The notes: a model not told the origin generated them from the sequence alone. 64,000 nt of DNA from Dryocosmus kuriphilus (GCA_038277395.1 CM076196.1:87981786-88045785); one strand, 5' to 3'. Positions 1 through 10,940 are shown, numbered from the stretch's first letter. Made by a program: numbers and translations.

Positions 1-179
1 ATTTTGGATATTTGGAAAATTTGCAGTTTTTAAAAATTATAATACTTTAAGCATCATATAGAGAATTTCATCCTATGAGTACGCTTGATTTGAATGAGAA
101 CTGGAAAATTTTATGTAGATTTTTCATTTTTGTACAATTTCTTCCATGTATGTAAATCCTATGGGAATCTTCAAGTGTT

Positions 180-200
180 GGGGGGGGGGGGGGGGGGGGG
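180..200. repeat. Poly-G run of 21 bases
   Basis: An uninterrupted run of 21 G on the + strand in otherwise AT-rich DNA. Runs like this are error-prone in sequencing, so the exact length is uncertain. Confidence 0.9.
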
Positions 201-265
201 CAAATATTAATCGATTTAGCTCAAATTTGGAGGATTTTCTATTTATGAGGACCTCCCTACCATAC

Positions 266-333
266 ATGCCTCGAAAATCGAATATTTCGTGCATGCTTTA
301 CAAAAAATTGTTTCAAGAAAGACGATTTTGTTT
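266..333 (+). repeat. Stray fragment matching the 5.6-kb pseudogene
   Basis: About 66 bases closely match 5613-5680 in the same orientation; both begin ATGCCTCGAAAATCGAA and end in TTTCAAGAAAGA(C/G)GATTTT. The match stops on both sides. It is a second, very short copy of part of the element described at 4551-11892, or of a repeat lodged inside that element. Confidence 0.7.
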
Positions 334-964
334 TAAGACAAAAAAAGATTTAATTTAAGAATTAACAAAATAAAGTTGTAAAATTACGAAATTCACTTTT
401 GAATTTCAGTCTTTGTAATTTATATGTTTCTCCAATTAAGTATTGTACAATTGTATGTTACTTTACAAACCATTCATTGCAAAACTTGTATCTACAGAAA
501 AGCCAAAATAAGTTGTCAAAAAAAAATTGTGTCTATTATTATAATTGTATTTATCATAAAGAAATGATCAGCAATATATAACAAGAAGTAAGACTGATCA
601 ATAAAAATGGCCTATGTCTTCGTTGAATGCGGCATATCATTTTCGAAGTATTTTTCGATGCTAAAACGAATCTGGCCTCTATTTATTGTTATCAGGTCTG
701 TTTTAATAAATATTTCCAATTTAATTTTTTCATAAAAATTTAAAAAAAAATTTTTTTCAGAGTTTCAAAACAAAATTTGAACATCCGTTACATCATTTCG
801 ATGCGTTTTTGAATTTAGATTTCAAACATTACCTCTTTTTTACAATAGCCCAAACGGTTCTCGAGATAATTCTACAATACTCTAAAAAGAGACTCAAATT
901 CAGATAATCCACTTTTGATATATGATACGAAATCTGCATCCCTGTCTCCGAATGGGTTAAAGTT

Positions 965-1345
965 CAGTAACACATCAGCCTATATGCTTGAAAGAACTCA
1001 AACTTACTTGTCCTAGGATTTTTTGTGTTCCTGATAACGAATCTGAATTCATATTTTAAAAATTTTAAATGGCGGGTCTCATATGGCGGATCATATGTAA
1101 CTAATTTTTCAATTATCAAGGAAATCAGTGTGATAACCTAAGATTAGTAAATCTGGCGTTTTTTGTGTCGCTGATTATGAATCTGAAGTCAGATTTTCAA
1201 AATTCAAAATGGCTGATTGAACACGATGGACTAAACGTTATCACACTAAGTTTCGTGATAATTGGAAGATTAGTTATATGTATATATTCCGCCATTTGAA
1301 ATTTTGAAAATCTGGCATCAGATTCCTTATCAACGATATTTCAAG
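965..1345. repeat. Inverted-repeat element with 'aatggcgg' motifs
   Basis: Sequence around 1030-1140 is repeated in inverted orientation at about 1235-1345. Both arms carry a block that reads roughly GAATCTGA...TTTTAAATGGCGG, and then TCAGTGTGATAAC or its like. A third copy of the core (AATCTGAAGTCAGATTTTC) lies in the centre at about 1187-1215. Inverted arms and no coding capacity suggest a small non-autonomous DNA element. I could not define its ends or a target duplication. Confidence 0.5.
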
Positions 1346-3298
1346 GATAGAGTGTCTGAATTTAAATTTCTTTTTAGATTATTGTTTGGTATGGAAAAAT
1401 GAATGACCTTTGGGGGTATTGTAAATAAATAGTTGTTGAAGCTTAAATGTACATCGGAAATCATATGCTGTACTCAACGAGGAAATAAGTCACTGTTGGT
1501 GATTAGTGAAATGAAACTTATTTGCATTTTTGTTGTAAACAAAATCGTATTCTTCATAGTTCCTTATATATTTTGTTTTACAACAAAAAAAAAGATTAAT
1601 TATTTATAATTATTTTTAGGTATGAAATTAGTGACCCTGAAAATGTACATATTTCGAGATCATCACCTGAACTCATTTTTCAGTTCATTTCTTTTTCTTT
1701 TAACTGATTACTAATTAAGTTAAGGGGAAAAAAAATCTGAATCTAATACGAGACAAGATGCTAACTGAATTTTTCGTTGGAACTGTCGTCACATTGCGTA
1801 ATTTTGTCGAAGAATTTTCACCATAATTCTTTTTGCCCAGGGGAAAATACATGGAACGACCCATTACCCACGATGATGATGTTCAACCTGCTACGGACAC
1901 GAAGTCGATAATTTGCGAGATAATTTTCAAATTGCTGGGACAGTGTTAATTGGTCCAATAAATGCTCGAAATATTTGCGAATCTTTAGTAAATGTGGGAT
2001 AATACGACCGAATTTATGTAATTGTACTTTTCGTCTTGACTAAACTTTCTAACAAATTTTCGGAATTTTTCTATGAAATAAATTTTCAATAAACATTTCA
2101 ACAGTTAAAAGGAAATGCAAATATAACTAAACCAATATTTTTTTTTTTCAACAGGTTATAGAAATTCGCTGCTACTATAAAGTTCATTCTGTGAATATTC
2201 AAATTCATATTTGAGCCTTAACTAAATTCAAAATGGCAAACTTGCAACTACAGGACAAATTGCAATGCATTTATTATGTCAACTACTCTGAAGACTGATA
2301 AATCTTGTAAACACGACTTGGAAATTATCCGAAGTTGTATTTTCTATCTCCTTTTCTCAATTATGAAACTTGATATGTCTGCAACGAAAATGTCTTATCA
2401 CTCAATATGTAAAATAAAATATTTTCTCTAATAATTATTTTGAAACACTAAACTAATGAAAAAAAAGATTCATTTAATTAGATCTGGAATTCCATAATTG
2501 GATAATTTCCAATGCTCTGTTTGTCGACAAGAAATTATTTTCTGATCTGGAAGCAATGGGACTTTATTAACATTTTAATGAGATTTTCGACGAGGATGGA
2601 AAGGTTGAGAGTGGCGTAAAGCATTACAAATTCTGAAAAAGAAGAAAATAGGTCAAAATTTGAAAGCATCGATTAAATGACAGAGCGAATGCTGAATACA
2701 ATTGGAATTTGAACGTGAATTCCAAAGCATAAATTTAACTTCCTCAATCCTAGAATTCTCATTTCCACCTGCAATATATAGGTCTGTGTATATCACATAA
2801 AATATATACATTATTTTCATTAAATATAGACAAATATTTTATTAATATTTCCATTAAAAAATTTAATATTTTTTTTAAATAAAAAAATCTGGATTTCTCT
2901 CTGGACGGAAATGTGTGCGAGGGAGCAGTTTGTAATAAAAGAGCAAAATCTTAGAATGGAAGGTACGATTAACATAGAAATTTTATCATTAGAGGACACA
3001 GTTTTGAGAGAGGAGGTTTAGTAATGTAGTCCACAATCCTGGTATTTCAGGTAAGTCTGTTTGCATTTAAAGGACTCTCAATGAGAGAAATAGTGTAATA
3101 AGAAAATGTTCTTTTTTTATGAAAGGGACATAAGATATTTTCCACTTAAAAGAGTAATTCATGGATGACAATTCCTTTAGTGTGCAGTAAAGTTACATTT
3201 ACACGTCCAGCGGAAATGATAGAAATGCTTGTTTTGTACAGATCTTTCTAAAGTTCCTTAATTTCTATAATATTAAATTAAAAAGTTTCCGCCCATAA
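1346..3298. other. AT-rich noncoding DNA
   Basis: I see no gene, RNA or clear repeat boundary. Short A/T runs dominate. One short block at 2225-2245 resembles the 'aaattcaaaatggc' motif of the preceding palindrome. Confidence 0.55.
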
Positions 3299-3936
3299 GG
3301 GGAGTGTACAAATTACGTAAGAACAGAAGGGGGAAGAGGGGTGTATGAGAATCTGAAGTACCCTTACGTGTGGGGGGGAGGGTGATTAAAACAGCAATTA
3401 CGAAAGACAATGACACATGAAATTGCATGAAATTGCTAGGGTATTCAGTTAATAAAACAAGGGAAAAGAGAAGAACCAAATCCAAGTCAATTGTCAAAAC
3501 TCGGGGATCCGAAAAATTGTGCATTTTTTTTTATGAAGTACATGTTGATATTGAAACTGAATCTGGCGACTGTTTTAATCAAACTGTATCTTATGAACTT
3601 ATAATACCGGTAATAGATTCTATTGATGAATGGTTAATTAACCCTTTTTCTGTTGATGAAAATTAAAATTTACGTCATTATTAGAAATGTTTTTTCATTT
3701 TGATACCGCTATTTAGACAAATAATTATTTAAGTCAGATAAATATAATAAATAATAATTTAATTAATAAAAATGTAATATTTTATTGTATAGCACGCTTT
3801 ATCTCCCTTGGACTAGTAAAATATTACGTAAGACAGGAGGGCTGGGGTCCTGCAAAACTTACGGTCTCTTGCGTGGGAGGAGGAGGGGGTTAAAAAATTG
3901 AGAAAATACTCTTACGTAATGTGTACGCGTCCATTA
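3299..3936. mobile_element. Possible MITE with TTACGTAAG ends
   Basis: The left end (3304-3321) reads GTGTACAAATTACGTAAG. The right end (3911-3927) is its approximate reverse complement, CTTACGTAATGTGTACG. Inside, a G-rich block following the left end (3313-3390) recurs in the same orientation at about 3824-3900. The 79-residue open frame at 3427-3666 has no domain I recognise. A small non-autonomous DNA element is the likely reading. No target duplication is evident. Confidence 0.45.
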
Positions 3937-4007
3937 ATAGCAAGAAAGATAATAAAATTATGCGTCTAATAAGCCTTATTTAAAGACGAAATACTAATTT
4001 TAAAGAA

Positions 4008-4452
4008 AGATATTGCAAAAAAAAAAACGTCTTCCGGTGTTTTTGAAAAATATTAATGACTGTGAAAATAACTAAAAAAGTTTAAAGTTGTTGTTCTCAT
4101 TTTACAAGAAAGTTTCAGTAGTATTTATCTAACTGATAAGGATACTTGAAAAAAATTCTAGATTCTACTCTATTTAGGGTCAAACTTGGTACAAAAAAGT
4201 ATGTCAAAAATTCGAAAATGTATAGAGTACAGTCTTTATTTGAAATTTTACGACTTTTTTGTACCAAGTTCGACCCAAGTAGTGCAGAATCCAGGAAAAA
4301 GTTCTAAGAATATCTTTGTAAGTTAGCAAAATACTACGGAGACTTACCTTTGAAATGACGCCAAAAACTTTCCAACATGTTTCCGGATAATTTTAGAGTC
4401 ATTGAAATTTTTCCATAACATTGAAATTTACCGTTTTTTGCAGTAATTTTGT
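4008..4452. repeat. Fold-back element with ~195-bp arms
   Basis: The left arm (about 4008-4205) and right arm (about 4248-4452) are imperfect reverse complements. The clearest core is GGTCAAACTTGGTACAAAAA at 4178-4197, matched inverted by TTTTTTGTACCAAGTTCGACC at 4254-4274. The arms extend outward through TCTAACT/AGTTAGC and the AAAAAACGT/ACGGTAAA flanks. A fragment of the loop side recurs at 15590-15665. There is no coding capacity. Confidence 0.65.
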
Positions 4453-4550
4453 ACAAAATTAACATCTTTTCTATAAGTTAATGGGAAATTCTTTTAAATT
4501 ACCATAATAAAAATTTATTGTTATCATTTTCCAACAATACGTTGATGAAA

Positions 4551-4775
4551 AAGGGACCCCTCAAAAATAACACTGGTTTACAAAAAAAGAGGTGATGACT
4601 ATGTGACCAGACCACATTAACCTTATGTATTTTGACGCACTGAACACGAATCCGAGGTCTATTTGCCTCCATCGCGTCAGTTTCAAGGTCATTTCAAGGT
4701 CAAATGCAGGAAAAGCCGTGTAATGAACTTCAAAGACCTTTTTGGGAGTCGCTGAATCCGAATCCGAGATATTCA
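4551..4775 (+). repeat. Left inverted terminal repeat of the candidate transposon
   Basis: Matches the reverse complement of 11688-11892 through blocks such as GGTGATGACTAT, CTTATGTATTTTGAC, CCTCCATCGCGTCAG and CTGAATCCGAATCCG, with scattered substitutions and a few small gaps. By eye it is about 85-90% identical over the best part. The outer limit near AAGGGACCCC is approximate. Confidence 0.7.
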
Positions 4776-6100
4776 ACCACTGAAGGTCAGCTAGGGGTCA
4801 TTTCCATTGTTTCAGGATTAGGAGTTTTTCCAGTAAATTCTTGTTTCTTTTTAAAAAGAATACAGACGCGTTCTGATTTAAGGTACTATTACCTATTTAA
4901 AGGGGAAAAAAAGCAAATTTTTAAGAGGTTTTTTGACGGCTCCTTTATTTGATCTGATCAACCAGATCCACGCTCCTTCCACTTCTAAGTTGCGCCTTCA
5001 ACGGTTTCAAGTCCGTATTTTCACTCGCTTCATGGAATTCACCAGCGACACATTTTTTGGATTGAATTTGCTAAGCTCATTTTTTTGAGAAAAATAAAAT
5101 TGAGTAATTTTTTTAAAGAAAATTACATCTCCCTACCCTCGGAGCTCTCGGCCCTTTCCAGGATCACTTTTTTTCTTCCAAATTCCTATTCCGTCAAACA
5201 CTTCGTTGTCATACTATCGCAATAGGAATTGACTCGAGTTCAATCCCCCCGCTTTTTTCGGGACCTCCATGCAATATTATATATGAAAATCGTATTTAGT
5301 TGATGTTATAATGGATAAATGCTCAAAAAGTATGAACCGTTTTTGTGTTATGTGTGGGAAATATAATGTTAATAAGAATCTAAAAAAATTCCTCAGAAAA
5401 AATTCAAAAAGCATACACGGAGTGCTTTAGTATCGCTCATGATCTTGTAAACAATTCCTGGTTCCCGAAAGTCATCTGCCGAACTTGTGACGCGCGTTTG
5501 AGACTTTGGAAAAGTGGGACACAAGGAATGAGTTTCTCTTCACCTATGATCTGGCGTGAACCTCAAAATCGCGATTGTGATTGCTACTTTGTCTGAACGA
5601 TAAATTAGGTTTATGCCTCGAAAATCGAACATTCCGTGCATGCGTTACAAAAAAAATTGTTTCAAGAAAGAGGATTTTCCGTGTGTGACACAATGTCAAG
5701 ATGCCAGTATTAGTTAATGATGACCTTGATTTACCCATGGATGTTGAGGCAATGCTAGTTGATAATAGCGATGGAAACATATTAGAAACCTCCAGTGACG
5801 CAGACGAAGATGAAGAATATGACCAAGTAGATGGCAAAGAAGATGAGACTGTGACAATGACTGTGACGATGATTATAACGATGCTGGTATAAGGGGTTAC
5901 ACCAGAATACCTTCAAAGTTCAATCAGTGTGAACTCAACAACTTGGCGAAAGATTTGGGGTTATTTAAGGAACAATCGGAATTGTTAGCTTCTCGGTTGC
6001 AGGAGAAAGGATGCCTAGCCAGAGGAACAAAGGTGACGTACTATAGAAATAGAGAGAAGCCTCTTCGAAAATACTTCTGCCAAGATGATTCTTTTGTATA

Positions 6101-7425
6101 CGAGGTGTATTCAAAAAGTAAGGTGACTTTTAATTTTTACGAAAAAATATTTACTTATTCATCAATTATTATGTTGTCCTCTTCAAAGTAACCCCCCTGA
6201 TATATAACACACTTGTGCCAACGCTTTTTCCAACTCTCGAAGCACTTCTGATTAGCACTTTTTGGTATAGCCTTGAGTTCTTCCAACGATGCATTCTTTA
6301 TTTCCTCAATCGTTGCAAATCTCCGTCCTTTCATGGGTCTCTTCAGTTTTGGGAACAGGAAAAAGTCACAGGGGGTCAAATCCGGTGAATATGGTGGCTG
6401 AGGCATGATTGTGGTTTTGTTTTTGGCCAAAAAGTCACGCACAAGCAACAATGAGTGAGCGGGTGCATTGTCGTGATGCAAAAGCCATGAATTGTTTTCC
6501 CACAGTGCCGGACATTTCTGTCGTATTGCTTCTCGCAAACGGCGCGTAACTTCAAGGTAATACTTCTTATTGACCGTGCGATCTTGTGGTAAGAACTCTT
6601 GATGTACCACGCCACGGTAATCGAAGAAAACAGTGAGCAAAACCTTGACATTTGATCGAACTTGACGTGCTTTTTTCGGTCTTGGCTCTTCCCGGGTCTT
6701 CCATTGGGACGATTGGGCTTTGGTGTCGACGTCGCAATCGTATACCCATGATTCTTCACCAGTTATAGCCCTTTTAAGCAAACCAGGATCATTATTGTCG
6801 TCATTTAACAGCTCTTTAGCGATGCTCATTCGACGGTACTTTTGGTCAAAAATAAGCAGTTTCGGAACAAGTTTCGCTTTCACACGTTTCATGCCCAAAA
6901 CAGCATAAAAAATTGCATGGCACGAGCCAACCGAGAGAGGCGACGTCTTCAACAACTTCTCTAACAGTGATTCGACGATTCCTCAACACCATATTCTTCA
7001 CTTCTTCAACGCTTTCATCATTTGTTGACTTGCTGGGGCGTCCAGAGCGAGATTCGTAATTGGTGTCTTCTCGGCTTTCTTGGGAGAGCTTGTACCACTT
7101 ATAAACATTTTTTTTGCTCAAAGTAGATTCACCGTATGCCAATGTCAACATTTCAAGTGTTTTGGAGCACTTAATTCCATTTCTTACACAAAATTTGATG
7201 CAAGTTCTCTGACCCATTTTTTTCGACAGCAGAAAATCGAAGATCACACCAAACACTTCTAATATTTACGCCTCTCACAAACAAACTAAAAATGCTATAC
7301 ACTTGAAACTGTGCGAATATGTTCGGGACAAGTGTACCAATATAAAATTTTTAAAAAAATTGAAGATCCGAATATATGTAGCCCGAGAAATTTGAAAAGT
7401 CATCTTACTTTTTGAGCACACCTCG
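6101..7425 (-). mobile_element. Mariner element (DD34D), full length but dead
   Basis: Terminal inverted repeats of 31 bp at 6101-6131 and 7395-7425 differ at three positions and begin CGAGGTGT. The element is flanked by the TA target duplication expected of mariner (6099-6100 and 7426-7427). The transposase is on the minus strand. It lies inside the pseudogene at a TA within a Val-Tyr codon pair, so it arrived after that gene copy was in place. Confidence 0.93.
6155..7256 (-). pseudogene. Mariner transposase, frameshifted
   Basis: The N-terminal part (7211 down to about 6940) starts MGQRTCIKFCVRNGIKCSKT and carries the helix-turn-helix DNA-binding region. The C-terminal part (6955-6155) is in another frame and holds the catalytic region, so there is a frameshift near 6940. 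Catalytic motifs are ITGEESW, HHDNAPAH and YSPDLTPCDFF; 34 residues lie between the second and third acidic residues (DD34D). In the family the first motif is usually TGDE. Here it is TGEE, so the first catalytic Asp appears to be Glu, a second likely inactivating change. Confidence 0.9.
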
Positions 7426-8483
7426 TATAGCAATGATATAGATGGCCTCTTTAGCGAATTTAGAGTGGAAAATGATCCTAAAGAATGGCGGTTATTTATC
7501 GATTCTTCGAAGAGGAGCCTCAAATCTGTTTTATTGAACAACGGGAATAAACTAGCTTCTATTCCAATAGCGCACTTTACAACATTGGATGAAAATTACG
7601 TGAAAATGGAGCATTTGCTTCGTAAAATAAATTACGAGATACACCAATGGAAAGTCTGCACGGATTTGAAAGTCGTAACGATCTTATTGGGACAACATAG
7701 TGGTTTTACGAAGTACCATTGTTATCTATGTGAATGGCATAGTAGAGATCGCAATGCCTATTACAAAAAAGAAAGGTGTGGACATCGACGAATAATCTTA
7801 TCGTAGGTGAGAAAAATGTTATAAAAAAAATTTGTGGTGATCCGTCTAATATAATACTGCCACCTCTATACAGGGTGTCTAAAAAGTCCCGGGACGGTTG
7901 GATATTTTCTCAGGTAAAATATTTTTCAAAAAAGTGAAGGTCATTCCTGAAGTAAATTTCAACGAGGAATTCAATGGTGACCTTCATTTTCACCTTGAAG
8001 TTAACCTTCATGGCTTTTTGTAGGTCAAATTTGTTTTTTTTAATGGAAACCCCCTTTTTTACATCTGCAATTGATAGAGCGGAAAATTCTACGTTCAGCT
8101 ACGTACCCATGTCATAAGTCAATTGTAACGTTCAAGGTCAGTTAGAGGTTATTCAAAATCAATAAAGTTTTCCAAGAGGTCAGTGCAATTCCTGAAGTAA
8201 ATTTCAACGAGAAATTCATTGGTGAGCTCTGTATTGATCTTGGTTACAGCGTTTTGAATATTATAAAATCATAAGGAAATTTTTCATTAAAAGTTCCAGG
8301 TGTTCTGGTGAGAGTTCTGTTCCTCCCCAAAGAGTTATACAGTCCTATACCGTTTTTCGATACCTAAGTCAATACCTAAGACGATACCATAAGTCCTTTA
8401 CCGTTTTCCCATACGAATATTACGAATCGAAACTAAATACGTATTACGAGTACATACTTACTATCTCTCGCTAAAAGATTATT

Positions 8484-9572
8484 ATGGCGCAAGCTAAACT
8501 TTCGGAACGAGAGAGGGTATCTGTATTAATGATGCGTGGTTGGGAAGATCGAGTTCGATCTTATGATCAAGTTCGTTTGCTTTTTAATCGCACTTTTCGT
8601 AATGGAGAAGGGTTAAATCCTGTCTCAAAATCAACAATTGAAAGAACTGTAAGGCGCTTTATGAATCATGGATCTATCAAGGACCTTCAGAGAACTGGTC
8701 GGACAAAATCTGCAGGATCTGAGGAGATGCAGATGGACATAGCCCAAGCATTTGTTGAAAACCCACACCTTAGTTTATTTCGAGCTAGTGATGAGCGTGA
8801 CGTTGCTCCTGAGACAGTGCGAAATATTTTAAAAAGTATTAATTTCCAGCCTTACAAAGTTCATCTGGTACAAAAGCTCAATGAAGACGATCCTGATCGT
8901 CGGGTTGAATTTTGTGAAATTATGATGGACAGAATTGATAGAGATCCTCTTTTCTTGTACAATACAGTATTTTCAGATGAAGCTACTTTCACTTTAAAAG
9001 GTGAAGTTAACAGGCAAAATTGTAGATATTGGTCCGACACAAATCCTGATTGGATGTTGGAGAGTCACACACAATATCCACAAAAGATTAATGTTTGGGC
9101 CTGTATCTTGAATGATACATTTATAGGCCCTTTCTTCCTCGATGGTAATCTCCATGCCCGTGCATATGAAGAGCTTCTCAGAAAACAAATTGTACCAAGA
9201 ATAAGGGAGATTACAGGCGATAATTTTCAAAATATTTGGTTCCAGCAGGACGGAGCAACGACTCATTACGGTAGGGAGGTTCGAGCATATTTGGATACTC
9301 AGTTCCCTCAAAGGTGGATTGGAAGAAGGGGTGAAATCGAGTGGCCTGCTAGATCTCCTGATCTGACGCATCTCGACTATTTTCTTTGGGGTTATTTAAA
9401 GAGCAGAGTATACTCAACGCAACCCCAAAGCTTAGACGAATTGCAGAATCGGATTCTGCAACAGGCTACTTTCATTGATAGGGATATGATTCGTAATGCT
9501 GTAACTCATTTTTACAATCGCATAGCTTTTTGTCAAGAAGCTCAAGGTTTTCAGTTCGAACATCTTCACTGA
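8484..9572 (+). CDS. Rosa-type mariner transposase, intact
   Basis: An uninterrupted 362-residue transposase, the only clearly intact DNA-transposon gene in the window. The N-terminal third (residues 1-115) is the helix-turn-helix DNA-binding part: RGWEDRVRSYDQVRLLFN, then the linker TGRTKSAG. The catalytic triad is D165 (VFSDEATF), D256 (WFQQDGATTHYG) and D298 (SPDLTHLDYFLWGYLK). Forty-one residues separate the last two, giving DD41D, the spacing known for the rosa group of Tc1/mariner. Tc1/mariner enzymes cut and paste DNA at TA sites, which agrees with the TA flanks. The motif usually reads SPDLxPLDYF; here H replaces P at 296, which may or may not matter. The start ATG at 8484 has no in-frame alternative nearby. 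Confidence 0.9.
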   Translation: MAQAKLSERERVSVLMMRGWEDRVRSYDQVRLLFNRTFRNGEGLNPVSKSTIERTVRRFMNHGSIKDLQRTGRTKSAGSEEMQMDIAQAFVENPHLSLFRASDERDVAPETVRNILKSINFQPYKVHLVQKLNEDDPDRRVEFCEIMMDRIDRDPLFLYNTVFSDEATFTLKGEVNRQNCRYWSDTNPDWMLESHTQYPQKINVWACILNDTFIGPFFLDGNLHARAYEELLRKQIVPRIREITGDNFQNIWFQQDGATTHYGREVRAYLDTQFPQRWIGRRGEIEWPARSPDLTHLDYFLWGYLKSRVYSTQPQSLDELQNRILQQATFIDRDMIRNAVTHFYNRIAFCQEAQGFQFEHLH

Positions 9573-9742
9573 AGCGTGAGAGACAAGGGGACTCACGCTT
9601 ATCAAGCACCCCAAAGGGAACAGAATTTACTACGTCCACGTCGTTGTTCCCGGGTAATGCTAAACGTAAACGTAAACTGCTTGGAAAAAACCTTCAAAAA
9701 ACCTTGAAGATCATCACCAAGATCAATACAGAGCTCACCAGT

Positions 9743-10232
9743 GAATTTCTCGTTGAAATTTACTTCAGGAATTACACTGACCTCTTGGAAAACTTTGTTA
9801 ATTTCAAATAACCTCTAACTGACCTTGAACGTTACAATTGACCTATGACTTTGGTACGTACCTGAACGTAGAATTTTTCGCTCTATCGAATGCAGATGTA
9901 AAAAAAGGGAGTTTCCATTTAAAAAAACAAAGTTGACCTTCAAAAAGCCATGAAGGTCAACTTCAAGGTCAAAATGAAGGTCATCATTGAATTCCTCGTT
10001 GAGATTTACCTCAGGAATTGCACTGACCTCTTGGAAAACTTTGTTAATTTCAAATAACCCCTAACTGACCTTGAACGCTACAATTGACCTATGACTTGGG
10101 TACGTACCTGAACGTAGAATTTTCCGCTTTATCGATTTCAGATGTAAAAAAGGGAGTTTCCATTTAAAAAACAAAGTTGACCTTTAAAAAGCCATGAAGG
10201 TCAACTTTAAGGTCAAAATGAAGGTCACCATT
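9743..10232 (+). repeat. Tandem duplication in the rosa-like element's right end
   Basis: Two adjacent units, 9743-9988 (246 bp) and 9989-10232 (244 bp), each start GAATT(T/C)CTCGTTGA and run through CTGACCTCTTGGAAAACTTT, TGACCTATGACTT and AAAGCCATGAAGGTCAACTT. The left end has the unit once, inverted, so the right side was duplicated after the element formed. Confidence 0.85.
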
Positions 10233-10940
10233 GAATTCCTTGTTGAAATTTACTTCAGGAATGACCTTCACTATTTTTAAAAATATTTTACCTGAGGAAA
10301 TATCCAACCGTCCCGGGACTTTTTAGACACCCTGTATATAAAATTAAGCTTAATTAAATAGCTTGTGAAGGCTCTTAAGAACCGAGAAAATCTAGCTTTT
10401 GAATATCTACTTGTGAAGTTACCAAAGCTGTCAGAAACAAAAATTAAAGAAGGAGTTTTTGATGGGCCACAAATACGAGAATTGATCAAGGATCCAGAAT
10501 TCCCAAATAAGATGTCGAAGGATGAAAAAAAGCATGGCAAAGCTTCGTCGAAGTTTGTAAGAAATTTCTTGGCAACAACAAAGATCCAAATTATGAGAAG
10601 GTAGTGAGCGACTTAGTCGTGAACTTTGGAGCCATTGGATGTTTAATGAGCTTGAAGCTCTACTTTTTGGATTCCCATTCAGAGAATTTTCCAGAAAATC
10701 TGTGGAATTATAGTGAAGAACAAGGTGAAAGATTCCACCAAGATATAAAGGAGATGGAAAGGTGTTATTAAGGATTTTTGGATGTTCATATGATATCAGA
10801 GTACTGCTGGAATCTGAAGAGGGATACTTTAGTCACACACAAAAGAAAGGCGCTGAGAAAAACATTCGAAGAAAGATGCAGACCCCATAAAAAGGCACGC
10901 CAACATTGAAGAGAGGAGGCTTCACAGAGTGAGAAGCAAG

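Larger units (their letters stand above)
1..964. other. AT-rich noncoding DNA
   Basis: I see no gene in this stretch. It contains a homopolymer G run and a short fragment related to the pseudogene at 5.6 kb, both listed separately. Short open frames here have no recognisable domain and are broken by low-complexity sequence. Confidence 0.6.
7871..10334 (+). mobile_element. Rosa-like mariner (DD41D) with long subterminal inverted repeats
   Basis: The ends are CAGGGTGTCTAAAAAGTCCC at 7871 and its reverse complement ending at 10334, flanked by TA (7869-7870, 10335-10336). Inverted homology is much longer than the tip. Left sequence to about 8250 matches right sequence from about 9712 in inverted orientation. 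The right side also carries an internal tandem duplication (9743-10232). It encodes one intact transposase at 8484-9572. The element interrupts the pseudogene between PPLY and IKL, and removing it with one TA restores that frame. Confidence 0.9.
5311..10920 (+). pseudogene. Dead gene of an unnamed arthropod multicopy family (possible transposase)
   Basis: The start ATG is at 5311. The N-terminus has CVMC (5344-5355) and, after a frameshift near 5430, FPKVICRTC (CxxC at 5477-5488). This spacing resembles the insect ZAD zinc finger. A further part at 5943-6100 (…SELLASRLQEKG, then YYRNREK) runs to the mariner. Beyond the mariner comes FIDSSKRSLKSVLL (D at 7501), then TDLKVV (D at 7663) and CYLCEW. 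After the rosa-like element come KEGVFDGPQIRELIKD, then NYSEEQGERFHQDIKEME near 10710-10740 and SDYCWNLKRDT. I remember a multicopy, unnamed arthropod family with these motifs but know no function for it. The two D motifs and the later acidic EEQGE could be an RNase-H-like DDE site; this is inference. Several stops and frameshifts, plus two transposon insertions, make it non-functional. If both insertions are removed, the reading joins cleanly at each TA. Confidence 0.7.

Noticed and set aside
3427..3666. 79-residue open frame as a host or transposase gene
   Set aside because: No recognisable domain. It starts inside a small repeat and its composition is that of AT-rich noncoding DNA.
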